NCBI RefSeq assembly: GCF_030412265.1
Contig: NZ_JAUHLN010000004.1
Coordinates: forward strand, 124,001-188,000
DNA: 64,000 bases
Reading direction: 5' to 3'
DNA from: Fictibacillus terranigra
GTDB taxonomy: Bacteria > Bacillota > Bacilli > Bacillales > Fictibacillaceae
The position numbers and the translations under genes were made by a program. The notes under the pieces were generated by a model that was given only the letters and a program-made list of their open reading frames with translations, did no database searches and was not told the origin of the DNA. Shown here in pieces: positions 1 to 7,221 of the stretch; within the stretch, counting starts at the first letter, position 1; every line of letters starts with the position of its first letter.

Positions 1-393
1 GTAGCGAAAGAAATTCCGGATAACATACATAAAGTGTGCTTATGGGCGCCAGTCGGCAACATGAATAAGCTGGCCGCTTCTTACTTTGAAAAGCACCCCA
101 AGCTTCCGAATGGGAATGTTGATCTAGACGGACTCGAGCTGGGCCGCGGATTTTATGAAGACTTAAAGGGCCGCGATCTCTATCACGATATCACAGCATA
201 TACGAATCCGGTCATGATCATCCATGGAACAGATGACCAGACGGTTCCGCATGAATACGGACAAAAGTATTACGATGCTTATTTAAACAACGATCGCGGG
301 ATTCATTTAATGGAGGATGTTAACCATGTATTCTCCAGATTAAGCTGGATCGAGGAGCTATTTGGTCACAGTATTCGATTTCTGAAAAAATAG
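1..393 (+). CDS. alpha/beta hydrolase, C-terminal part (5' end outside window)
   Basis: The reading frame is open from base 1 and ends at TAA 391-393, so this is the last 130 residues of a longer protein. The segment HGTDDQTVP is the usual acid-residue loop of alpha/beta hydrolases, and the later NHVFSR supplies the likely catalytic histidine. The nucleophile elbow lies upstream of the window. The arrangement fits a serine esterase or acyl-peptidase-like hydrolase of the BAAT/DUF families. The substrate cannot be told. The next gene begins about 40 bp downstream on the same strand. Confidence 0.8.
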   Translation, partial: VAKEIPDNIHKVCLWAPVGNMNKLAASYFEKHPKLPNGNVDLDGLELGRGFYEDLKGRDLYHDITAYTNPVMIIHGTDDQTVPHEYGQKYYDAYLNNDRGIHLMEDVNHVFSRLSWIEELFGHSIRFLKK

Positions 394-434
394 AGCTTTC
401 TAAACAGGATTTTATAGAACTGAAGGTGGAAAAG

Positions 435-1334
435 TTGAACGCTAAGGCTTTCATTATGGCATTCATTACGATTATCATTTGGGGATCAACATTTGCGGCG
501 ATCCGAGCGGGTCTGCATGGCGGCTATTCGGCGGGCCACTTAGTTCTCACCCGTTACTTCATCGCATCCAGTGTTTTTATCCTTTACGCCTTGTGGCCGG
601 GGGTGAAATTTCGGCTGCCGAAAAAAGAAGACCTTTTTAGGCTTCTTCTGCTTGGATGGGTCGGCATCAGCATTTATCATATCGGAGTAACATTTGGTGA
701 GCAGACCATTTCCGCAGGAACAGCCGGCATGCTGATTGGAGCAGCGCCTGTCTTTACAGCGCTGATCGCAGTTTTTGTGCTCAAAGAGCGGTTGGGGAGG
801 TTCGGATGGATCGGCCTTGGCATCGGTTTGGCGGGAGTGGTATTGATTACACTGGGGACTGCAGGCCCGTCCCTGACCATTTCCAGAGGAGCCCTTTTAG
901 TTTTGATGGCTGCTGTAGCCACGTCTGTCTTTTTTGTTTATCAAAAACCGTTCTTTCAGCGGTATACCCCCATTGAATTAACGGCGTTTGTGACGTGGGC
1001 AGGTACGATTCCATTTTTCTGGTTCTCTCCGGGACTCTTTGATTCGATACAGCACGCCACCATGGAGGCTCATCTTTGTGCGATTTATGCAGGAGTCTTT
1101 CCGGCAGCCATTGCTTATGTCACGTGGGCGATCGCTCTTTCATCAGGTAATGCCAGCTCTGTGGCCAGCATGATCTACTTGGAACCGGCTGTCGCGATAT
1201 TGACAGCGTGGATCTGGCTGAACGAGTGGCCGAGCACCCTTTCGCTTATCGGCGGATTGGTTGCAATATCGGGTGTTCTTGTTGTTAATGTCCTGGATAA
1301 GAAGCCATTGAAAGTGAAAAAGAAGACAGCATGA
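435..1334 (+). CDS. EamA-family (DMT superfamily) transporter
   Basis: Predicted inner-membrane protein of 299 residues with about ten hydrophobic segments in two five-helix halves, the normal size and layout of a drug/metabolite transporter with two EamA repeats. The first helix has the typical IIWGSTF motif, and the second half has the SSVASMIYLEP motif. An upstream in-frame GTG exists at 426, but it sits inside the ribosome site AAGGTGG (423-429). That site is spaced correctly for TTG 435, which I take as the start. The substrate is unknown; relatives export amino acids or metabolites. The gene follows the hydrolase closely and may be co-transcribed with it. Confidence 0.85.
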   Translation: MNAKAFIMAFITIIIWGSTFAAIRAGLHGGYSAGHLVLTRYFIASSVFILYALWPGVKFRLPKKEDLFRLLLLGWVGISIYHIGVTFGEQTISAGTAGMLIGAAPVFTALIAVFVLKERLGRFGWIGLGIGLAGVVLITLGTAGPSLTISRGALLVLMAAVATSVFFVYQKPFFQRYTPIELTAFVTWAGTIPFFWFSPGLFDSIQHATMEAHLCAIYAGVFPAAIAYVTWAIALSSGNASSVASMIYLEPAVAILTAWIWLNEWPSTLSLIGGLVAISGVLVVNVLDKKPLKVKKKTA

Positions 1335-1361
1335 TGTGGAATTATGGGTGGAGGTGATGAT

Positions 1362-1832
1362 GTGATACTGATCAGTGCTTGCTTAGCTGGTTCAGAGGTA
1401 AGGTACAATGGCACCCATTGTCTTAATACAAAAATCAGGAAACTAATAGAAGAGAATAAGGCCGTAACTATATGTCCCGAGTTGCTTGGCGGTCTTCCAA
1501 CACCGAGAGAACCAGCAGAAATAGTTGGCGGGCATGGAGAACACGTTCTTGATGGTAAAGCGAGGGTGCATGAGAAATCAGGAAGAGACGTTACAGAACT
1601 GTACATAAAAGGAGCAAATGCTGCGCTTGAAAAAGCCAGAGAGCTGAAAGCTGATACGGTCGTCCTCAAGGAGTTCAGTCCTTCCTGTGGAAGCAGGTTC
1701 ATCTATAACGGTGAATTTAAAGGAGCAAAAATAGCGGGAAATGGTGTGACAGCAGCACTTCTGCAAAGAAACGGCATTCAAGTGCTGTCAGAAGATGACT
1801 TTCTTAACCGGATCCAATCATTTGATTATTAG
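1362..1832 (+). CDS. DUF523 family protein
   Basis: Protein of 156 residues. It matches the DUF523 pattern: an N-terminal ISACLAG motif, CPELLGGLPTPREPAEI in the middle and KEFSPSCGS later. The conserved cysteines in these motifs suggest metal or Fe-S binding, but the biochemical role of the family is not known to me. The start is GTG 1362, seven bases after GGAGG (1350-1354). The longer frame from ATG 1344 would place the ribosome site inside the gene. It begins 27 bp after the EamA gene, so the two may share a transcript. Confidence 0.8.
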   Translation: MILISACLAGSEVRYNGTHCLNTKIRKLIEENKAVTICPELLGGLPTPREPAEIVGGHGEHVLDGKARVHEKSGRDVTELYIKGANAALEKARELKADTVVLKEFSPSCGSRFIYNGEFKGAKIAGNGVTAALLQRNGIQVLSEDDFLNRIQSFDY

Positions 1833-1913
1833 GCTCTTCTCGTATAATCTTACTCTTAACGATTACTTAAAGTAAGTTTTCTCAAACAATAAGAGGTTAA
1901 GGGAGGAATCCAA

Positions 1914-2969
1914 TTGAGTCAAATTTCTAAGCTTGTTGAACCTGTAACCATTGGTGCATGGAACTTAAGAACAAGAACAGCAATGGCGCCTATGACACGG
2001 GCGTTTGCCGATGACAAAACCGGTGTGGTTAATGATCAAACCGTAGAATATTACCGAAAGCGGGCTCAGGATGGAATCGGACTCATCATTACAGAAGGTG
2101 TTGTGATCTCACCTCGAGCAAAGGGGAATCCTGGCGTACCTGGGCTATACACTCAAGAACAGATCGATGGCTGGAAAAAAGTCACCGACGCGGTACACGC
2201 TGAAGGCGGAACGATCATTGCACAAATATGGCATGTCGGCCGGGCAAGCCACCATGAAATAGCAGGAGGGCTTCCTCCACAGGCGCCATCTGCTATTGCT
2301 GCTGAAGGAAAAGTGTCACGGTTCGGTAAACCTTTCGATGTTCCTGAAGAAATGAGCGAGGAAGAAATTGCAGAAGTCGTGAATCAATACGCACAAGCTG
2401 CAAAAAATGCGATGGAAGCTGGCTTTGACGGCGTCGAAATCCATGGTGCACACGGTTACTTAATCGACCAGTTTAACTCGGACGTTTCAAATAAAAGGAC
2501 GGATCGGTACGGCGGTGATTTGAAACAGCGTCTTACGTTTATGAAAGAAGTTCTAAAAGCAGTCATTGATGCTGTCGGAACAGACCGTACCCTTATTCGT
2601 TTCTCGGCTCTTAAGATTGATCAGCCCACATACATGTGGGAAGACCCTGAAGCTGCCATTCAAACATTTATCGATGCTTTTAAAGAAACAGGCGTTCAAA
2701 TGATTCACCCTTCTACCATGGAATTTACCAAACCCATCGCCAGAGGATTAACGTTGCATGAATTGGTACGCAGCCACTGGGATGGAGTTATCGTTGGTGT
2801 AGGCGGACTTGATGCAAATACAGCAGAAGTTGCATTGAAAAAAGGTACAATTGATGTGGCCGCCATTGGCCGGCCGCTGATTGCCAATCCGGATTATCTG
2901 GCACGTATAAAACAGGATCAGCCACTTGTCGAGTATGAAGCCCAAAAACATTTAATTCAATTAGTGTAA
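1914..2969 (+). CDS. NADH:flavin oxidoreductase (Old Yellow Enzyme family)
   Basis: Protein of 351 residues, a single TIM-barrel FMN enzyme of the Old Yellow Enzyme class that reduces activated alkenes or related electrophiles with NAD(P)H. Visible signatures are MAPMTRAFAD at about 24-33, AQIWHVGR at 103-110, HGAHGYLIDQF at 177-187 (the substrate-anion His pair) and the phosphate-binding end GRPLIANPD. There is no C-terminal Fe-S or FAD module, so it is an NemA/OYE-length protein and not a 2,4-dienoyl-CoA reductase. The start is TTG 1914, after GGGAGG at 1901. Confidence 0.88.
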   Translation: MSQISKLVEPVTIGAWNLRTRTAMAPMTRAFADDKTGVVNDQTVEYYRKRAQDGIGLIITEGVVISPRAKGNPGVPGLYTQEQIDGWKKVTDAVHAEGGTIIAQIWHVGRASHHEIAGGLPPQAPSAIAAEGKVSRFGKPFDVPEEMSEEEIAEVVNQYAQAAKNAMEAGFDGVEIHGAHGYLIDQFNSDVSNKRTDRYGGDLKQRLTFMKEVLKAVIDAVGTDRTLIRFSALKIDQPTYMWEDPEAAIQTFIDAFKETGVQMIHPSTMEFTKPIARGLTLHELVRSHWDGVIVGVGGLDANTAEVALKKGTIDVAAIGRPLIANPDYLARIKQDQPLVEYEAQKHLIQLV

Positions 2970-2976
2970 TAGAAAC

Positions 2977-3016
2977 GAAATGACCAGCTGCCTCGAAAAA
3001 GGCAGTACCTATTTCT
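2977..3016 (+). terminator. probable terminator of the OYE gene
   Basis: A CTGCCT/AGGCAG stem (2988-3005) lies inside a second GAAAT/ATTTC pairing and is followed by a T-rich stretch. It is eight bases past the OYE stop codon. The stem is short, so termination strength is uncertain. Confidence 0.5.
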
Positions 3017-3070
3017 TTCATTTTATTTGCTTTAATTTCTATTTTCTGTTATTCTAAAAAAGAATTATTT

Positions 3071-3184
3071 TTGTTCGGTGTAAAACTAGAATAACTATTT
3101 TACTTTTCATCTGATGATCTTGATGATCACTTTGGGCAAGGATAGTAACACATTGTGTGTTTAACACACTAGGAGGCAACATAT
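3071..3184 (+). promoter_or_regulatory. 5' leader of the cold-shock gene
   Basis: About 200 bp separate the OYE gene from the cold-shock gene. TTGTTC at 3071-3076 is a possible -35 with a weak AT-rich -10 near 3092. Just before the ribosome site AGGAGG (3171-3176) is a hairpin GTGTGT-TTA-ACACAC (3155-3169). It overlaps an alternative pairing ACAC/GTGT (3148-3158). Long structured leaders are usual for csp mRNAs. Confidence 0.4.
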
Positions 3185-3385
3185 ATGGAGCAAGGTACAG
3201 TTAAATGGTTTAATGCAGAAAAAGGTTTTGGATTTATCGAGCGTGAAGGTGGAGACGACGTATTCGTTCATTTCTCTGCTATCCAAACTGATGGTTTCAA
3301 ATCATTAGATGAAGGTCAAAAAGTTACTTTTGATGTTGAGCAAGGTGCTCGTGGAGCTCAAGCTGCCAATGTTCAAAAAGCATAA
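3185..3385 (+). CDS. cold-shock protein, CspA family
   Basis: Protein of 66 residues, the full length of a single cold-shock (OB-fold) domain. RNP1 (KGFGFI, 13-18) and RNP2 (VFVHF, 26-30) are intact. It should act as a cytoplasmic RNA chaperone that keeps mRNA unpaired in the cold or in growth transitions, like CspB/C/D of Bacillus. ATG 3185 follows AGGAGG at good spacing. It is monocistronic, with its own terminator. Confidence 0.95.
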   Translation: MEQGTVKWFNAEKGFGFIEREGGDDVFVHFSAIQTDGFKSLDEGQKVTFDVEQGARGAQAANVQKA

Positions 3386-3401
3386 TTAGCTCTTCTCTAT
3401 T

Positions 3402-3434
3402 AAACAGGTCCTTCTTACAAGGATCTGTTTTTTT
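3402..3434 (+). terminator. terminator of the cold-shock gene
   Basis: Strong hairpin AAACAGGTCCTT / AAGGATCTGTTT (3402-3413 with 3419-3430) followed by a run of T, placed 16 bp after the stop codon. Confidence 0.9.
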
Positions 3435-3461
3435 GTTTTCTAAAAAAAGTGCAATGAAAAA

Positions 3462-3484
3462 ACCCGCTCAACGCAAGAGCGGGT
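3462..3484 (-). terminator. minus-strand-oriented hairpin
   Basis: ACCCGCTC/GAGCGGGT stem with an A-rich flank on its left, so the U-tract would form on a leftward transcript. No minus-strand gene is visible to its right, which leaves its role open. It could insulate the csp gene. Confidence 0.5.
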
Positions 3485-3782
3485 AAATGGTACAAGTAAA
3501 GTGATGCTCGTTTAAATGGTTTAACTAAGTATAGCATAGTGATAGGAGATATCCTAATTTTAAAATGGGAAATTTAGTTACCGTATGCAGGGAGATTTAA
3601 TTCCTTAGCTAAAATGAAATGGACCCCACTTTCTTTCATTAAGAAGCGGGGTCCATTATGAGTTTTATTAAAGGGAATTTATTAAATATAGAGAAATTTG
3701 CATGGATATTAATAAACTTGCAATTCCTGAAGCCATCTTTGGACAGGGGCGATACAACAGGGAAAAGGGTGAGGTGGATTAA
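3485..3782. other. intergenic region with a long palindrome
   Basis: No credible gene is seen here. A 10-bp perfect inverted repeat AATGGACCCC/GGGGTCCATT (3618-3627 and 3648-3657) encloses a second CTTTCTT/AAGAAG pairing. It is terminator-like but lacks a good T-run. The remainder is AT-rich and may include the promoter of the MOSC remnant. Confidence 0.5.
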
Positions 3783-4046
3783 ATGTTAATTGGCCATATC
3801 AAAGAAATCGTCCGACATCCTGTGAAATCTTTCTATGGAGAAAGTGTCAAGGAAACAAAAATAATGAAATATGGTTTGTATGGAGACCGGTGTATGATTA
3901 TTACCATTCACCCAGAAAATGCAGAGAGAGATTCCACTTTACTTAAAACGGTTGTTCAAGAAAGAAACAATCATTTTGGCGTTTATGCTGCGGTCATAAA
4001 AACGGGGGAACTGCACAACGGTGATGAGGTCCACCTTCTGGAATGA
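3783..4046 (+). pseudogene. MOSC-domain protein with a large internal deletion
   Basis: Eighty-seven residues remain. The first 36 match the start of bacterial MOSC proteins (IKEIVRHPVKSFYGE, YGLYGDR). From residue 37 the sequence jumps directly to the family's C-terminal part (CMIIT, PENAERD, VVQERNNHFGVYA, GDEVHL). Complete relatives are over 200 residues, so the middle, including most of the beta-barrel, is missing while the frame stays open. The junction is at about 3890, GACCGG|TGT. MOSC proteins handle sulfur or molybdenum-cofactor chemistry, and this product is unlikely to fold normally. The ribosome site GGTGAGGTGG and the terminator are intact, which suggests a recent event. Confidence 0.75.
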
Positions 4047-4051
4047 ATATG

Positions 4052-4077
4052 GAGTTGCGTATGCAGCTCTTTTTTTT
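4052..4077 (+). terminator. terminator after the MOSC remnant
   Basis: GAGTTGC-GTAT-GCAGCTC stem (one G-U pair) followed directly by eight T, six bases past the stop codon. Confidence 0.85.
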
Positions 4078-4112
4078 GTTTACCTCATTTTTAAAAAAAT
4101 GATTGAAAGGGC

Positions 4113-4143
4113 TTGAAGCTCACACAGTGTCAGGTTGTATAGT
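4113..4143 (+). promoter_or_regulatory. MerR-type promoter with 19-bp spacer and operator
   Basis: A -35 TTGAAG (4113-4118) and a -10 TATAGT (4138-4143) are separated by 19 bp. This is the over-long spacer that MerR-family activators correct by twisting the DNA. The spacer contains the near-perfect dyad CTCACAC-A-GTGTCAG (4119-4133). It directly precedes the MerR gene, so autoregulation is the simplest reading. Confidence 0.85.
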
Positions 4144-4181
4144 AAGGTTGCCGGCAAAAACAATTCGTACGAAATGAGGGG

Positions 4182-4910
4182 TTGAGCCTGAACAATAAAA
4201 ACTGGAAGGTTGGAGAATTAGCTAAACAAACCGGACTTACGGTACGCATGCTACATCATTACGATAAGATTGGACTATTTTCTCCTTCAAAATATTCAGA
4301 TTCGGGTCACAGGCTTTATACAGAATCAGATATCGCAAGGCTGCAGCAAATCATGTCACTTAAGCAGTTAGGATTTGCGTTGGAGGAGATTAAGGAGATC
4401 ATGGACAATCGAAATTTTAATCCGGTTGAACTGATCAAAGTACAGTTGAATGATGTGAAAAAGAGTATTCGGCTGCAAGAACTGTTATGCAGCCGTTTGG
4501 AGAAAGTATATGAATTGCTTATTAGTCAGCAAGAAGTAACGCATGAACAATTTATAAATTTAATAGAGGTGATTAACTTGAATAAAGATAAATACTTTAC
4601 AAAAGAACAGCAGGAAAAGATGTTCAAACAGCTTGGACTGGAGAAACGAAAGGAGTATGTGAGTGAATGGGCTGAAATCACTGCAAAAATCCGTGTGGAA
4701 TATGAGAAGGGGACACCGCCGGAAAACGTGGATGTCACACATTTGGCCAAACAATGGAATGAATTCCTCGATAAGCTGAGTTTTGGAGATCCCGAGATTT
4801 CCAAGGCCGCTGAAAGGTATTACAGAGAGAACCCGCAAATCGGAGAGAGATTTGGAATAGGTCAACAGCTGTCTGACTACATCAAGAAGGCCATCTCACA
4901 CCTTAATTAA
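4182..4910 (+). CDS. MerR family regulator with TipAS effector domain
   Basis: Protein of 242 residues. An N-terminal winged HTH (KVGELAKQTGLTVRMLHHYDKIGL, about 9-32) is followed by a coiled-coil dimer helix. The C-terminal domain of about 110 residues begins at YFTKEQQEKM and is of the TipAS type, which binds antibiotics or other ligands in Mta/TipA-like regulators. It probably activates its own promoter in response to a ligand. The start is uncertain. TTG 4182 abuts the ribosome site GAGGGG (4176-4181), while an in-frame CTG at 4188 has the better six-base spacing. No obvious efflux target gene is adjacent. Confidence 0.88.
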   Translation: MSLNNKNWKVGELAKQTGLTVRMLHHYDKIGLFSPSKYSDSGHRLYTESDIARLQQIMSLKQLGFALEEIKEIMDNRNFNPVELIKVQLNDVKKSIRLQELLCSRLEKVYELLISQQEVTHEQFINLIEVINLNKDKYFTKEQQEKMFKQLGLEKRKEYVSEWAEITAKIRVEYEKGTPPENVDVTHLAKQWNEFLDKLSFGDPEISKAAERYYRENPQIGERFGIGQQLSDYIKKAISHLN

Positions 4911-4920
4911 TTCTCAAACC

Positions 4921-4954
4921 AAACCGTATGCCAAATAGTGCATACGGTTTTTTT
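4921..4954 (+). terminator. terminator of the MerR gene
   Basis: Perfect 11-bp stem AAACCGTATGC/GCATACGGTTT followed by a T-run, 11 bases after the stop codon. Confidence 0.93.
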
Positions 4955-5083
4955 AGTTGTTTTTAGCACCTCAACTTACAAACATAGTTATTTCTCCTTG
5001 AGAATAAACTTTAGAAGTTAGTTATGACACGGCAATCAAGAGGCGTTATAACTTTGTGAGGCGGTCGAGAGGGGGCATGACAT

Positions 5084-6547
5084 TTGAACAGACAGTTAAC
5101 GACAGAACAGATGCTTTCCTATATTAGAAATGGACTTGGTCTATCGCAGGTCCAAAAAAAAATAGTGGTTGTTGGGGCAGGGATGTCAGGATTGGTTGCA
5201 GCTTCCTTATTAAAGGGTGCTGGTCATGACGTAACGTTACTGGAAGCTACCGCGAGGGTTGGGGGCCGTGTATACACGATGCGAAGCCCCTTCGTTGATA
5301 ATATGTATCTTGATGTTGGAGCTATGCGGATTCCCCATGATCACTATTTGGTCCTTGAATATATAAAAAAATTTCAATTGCGTGTTAACTCGTTCTTAAA
5401 TACGACTCCCAATGACCTGATCTATGCAAATGGTATAAAAACCAACAAGGCGGCATATGAGAGAAATCCAGACATGCTAAATTACCCTGTTGCTCCGCAT
5501 GAGATAGGGAAGACAGCTGAAAAATTATTAATGACAGCGATTAAACCGGTTGCTGACTTTATCCTTAAAGACCCCATTAAGAATTGGAAACAAGTCGTAA
5601 GAGACTTTGACAAGTATCCCATGTCTTTCTTTTTGCAATATAATCCTGTAGGGATGAGCTTATCTCCAGGCGCAATTGAAAGCATTAAAGTACTCCTTGG
5701 TCTTGAGGGATTTCCTGAACTTTCGTTTCCGGCTATCCTCAGAGAACTATTGCCTCTCTTTAGCGCCGGTGTCACATTTTACGAAGTAGTCGGTGGGAAT
5801 GACCTGCTTCCTAAGGCTTTTTTACCTCAATTAAAAGAAAACCTCTTTTTAGGATATCAAATGACAAAAATTGAACAGCACAATAGTGAAGTAACCATTC
5901 ATTCCAGACATACACAAAGTCAAAAGCCTTTAACGGTTACAGGGGATGTAGCCATTATCACCATTCCGTTTTCAGTGTTATCCTTTGTGGAGACTCAGCC
6001 TGCTTTTTCACATCACAAAAGGAAAGCGATTCGGGAGCTTCATTACGTTTCATCAACGAAAATCGGTCTGCAATTTAAAGAGCGATTCTGGGAAAAGGAA
6101 GGGATAAGAGGCGGGAAATTGATGACGGACTTACCGATCAGGTTTGCTTATTATCCCAGCCATTTAATCGGTTCAACCGGATCAGGCATCATTTTAGCCA
6201 GCTATACATGGGAAGATGATACATTGTCATGGGATAACTTGCCCGAAGGTGACCGAATCCGAAATGCATTAGACAATTTATCTTTAATCCATGGCAATCA
6301 AATATATTCAAGATTTCTAACAGGCGCTTCTCATAGCTGGTCACAATATCAGTTTTCAGGGGGGGCTTTTTCTATGTTTAAGCCTGGGCAGGAGACCGAC
6401 TTATTTCCAGTTATCCCCACGCCTGAAGGAAGGGTCCATTTTGCTGGCGAACATACTTCAACAGCCCCAGCCTGGATAGAAGGGGCGATTCAATCCGGAA
6501 TACGGGTTGCACATGAAGTTACCAATCTGCCAAGATCAAAGCCGTAA
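5084..6547 (+). CDS. flavin-dependent amine oxidase (YobN-like)
   Basis: Protein of 487 residues of the FAD amine-oxidase/L-amino-acid-oxidase class, which oxidatively deaminates amines or amino acids giving H2O2 and ammonia. The FAD dinucleotide-binding motif VVGAGMSG ends at residue 36, followed by the ribose-binding Glu (LLEA, about 54) and the GGR motif at 60-62. The C-terminal FAD motif VHFAGEHTSTAPAWIEGAI is intact. The 30-residue N-terminal extension before the Rossmann fold and the total length resemble Bacillus YobN. The start is TTG 5084 after GAGAGGGGG. No signal peptide is seen. The substrate is not predictable. Confidence 0.88.
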   Translation: MNRQLTTEQMLSYIRNGLGLSQVQKKIVVVGAGMSGLVAASLLKGAGHDVTLLEATARVGGRVYTMRSPFVDNMYLDVGAMRIPHDHYLVLEYIKKFQLRVNSFLNTTPNDLIYANGIKTNKAAYERNPDMLNYPVAPHEIGKTAEKLLMTAIKPVADFILKDPIKNWKQVVRDFDKYPMSFFLQYNPVGMSLSPGAIESIKVLLGLEGFPELSFPAILRELLPLFSAGVTFYEVVGGNDLLPKAFLPQLKENLFLGYQMTKIEQHNSEVTIHSRHTQSQKPLTVTGDVAIITIPFSVLSFVETQPAFSHHKRKAIRELHYVSSTKIGLQFKERFWEKEGIRGGKLMTDLPIRFAYYPSHLIGSTGSGIILASYTWEDDTLSWDNLPEGDRIRNALDNLSLIHGNQIYSRFLTGASHSWSQYQFSGGAFSMFKPGQETDLFPVIPTPEGRVHFAGEHTSTAPAWIEGAIQSGIRVAHEVTNLPRSKP

Positions 6548-6561
6548 GCCTGAACGGAATG

Positions 6562-6587
6562 AGCTGCCCTCCGAGGCGGCTTTTCTT
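6562..6587 (+). terminator. terminator of the amine oxidase gene
   Basis: AGCTGCC/GGCGGCT stem (6562-6581, one wobble) followed by TTTTCTT, 14 bases past the stop codon. Confidence 0.7.
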
Positions 6588-6702
6588 ATGATCATCGGGC
6601 AGATTAATTGGAGAAACGGAATAATAAATTATACATTTTAAAAATTATTGCATAAAAAACAATTTAAAGTGAGATGTTATGGAAAAAGGAGGTGAATACA
6701 TA

Positions 6703-6918
6703 ATGGCAAATCGTAGTGGTGGGAATCGTAATCAGGTTTTGGTACCAGGTGCACAACAAGCACTAGATCAAATGAAATATGAAATTGCTACTGAGTTTGG
6801 TGTTCAACTAGGAGCTGACACAGCTTCTCGTGCGAACGGTTCAGTAGGTGGTGAGATCACAAAACGCCTTGTTGCTCAAGCACAATCGCAACTTTCTGGA
6901 GGCTTTGGAACTCGCTAA
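6703..6918 (+). CDS. alpha/beta-type small acid-soluble spore protein
   Basis: Protein of 71 residues with the SASP signatures [21 protein letters not shown] and [22 protein letters not shown]. These proteins coat forespore DNA, protect it from UV and heat, and are degraded by GPR at germination. The GPR cleavage segment (YEIATEFGV) is present. ATG 6703 is nine bases after AAAGGAGGTG. An upstream in-frame ATG at 6679 has no ribosome site. It is monocistronic, and expression in the forespore under sigma-G is expected from the family, but I could not identify a convincing promoter. It is the clearest indicator that the organism sporulates. Confidence 0.95.
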   Translation: MANRSGGNRNQVLVPGAQQALDQMKYEIATEFGVQLGADTASRANGSVGGEITKRLVAQAQSQLSGGFGTR

Positions 6919-6970
6919 TTGATCAATAATGCATAAGTTTTACTTTCTTAATCAAAACATAATGGATCAG

Positions 6971-6997
6971 GCTGCCTAACCAATAGGCAGTCTTTTT
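6971..6997 (+). terminator. terminator of the SASP gene
   Basis: GCTGCCTA/TAGGCAGT stem (6971-6991) followed by CTTTTTG, about 50 bases after the stop codon. Confidence 0.85.
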
Positions 6998-7221
6998 GTA
7001 TTGTCCGCTGAACGTAGCCGCCTGTTAAAACAACAATGGATAACAACACCTGCCTATAGCAGTTATCCCCATATCATTCAGCATAAACCAAAGGACAACG
7101 ATGTATCCGTTTTTTCTTGTTAAATAAATGTAAATTTATCAGAACTAGCGTTGATATAAACTTAAATAATGAAAGATAGGGATCCAAGTTGGGTATGACA
7201 AGGGGGGGGATCCAGTTGTCC
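6998..7221. other. intergenic stretch between SASP and the sulfite-oxidase-like gene
   Basis: No gene is recognised. A 7-bp inverted repeat GGATAAC/GTTATCC lies at 7038-7068. There is no clear terminator for the minus-strand gene that ends at 7222. Confidence 0.4.

Noticed and set aside
2705-3021. Minus-strand open frames across the OYE gene end
   Set aside because: They lie antisense to a clear enzyme, have no ribosome sites and show no recognisable motifs.
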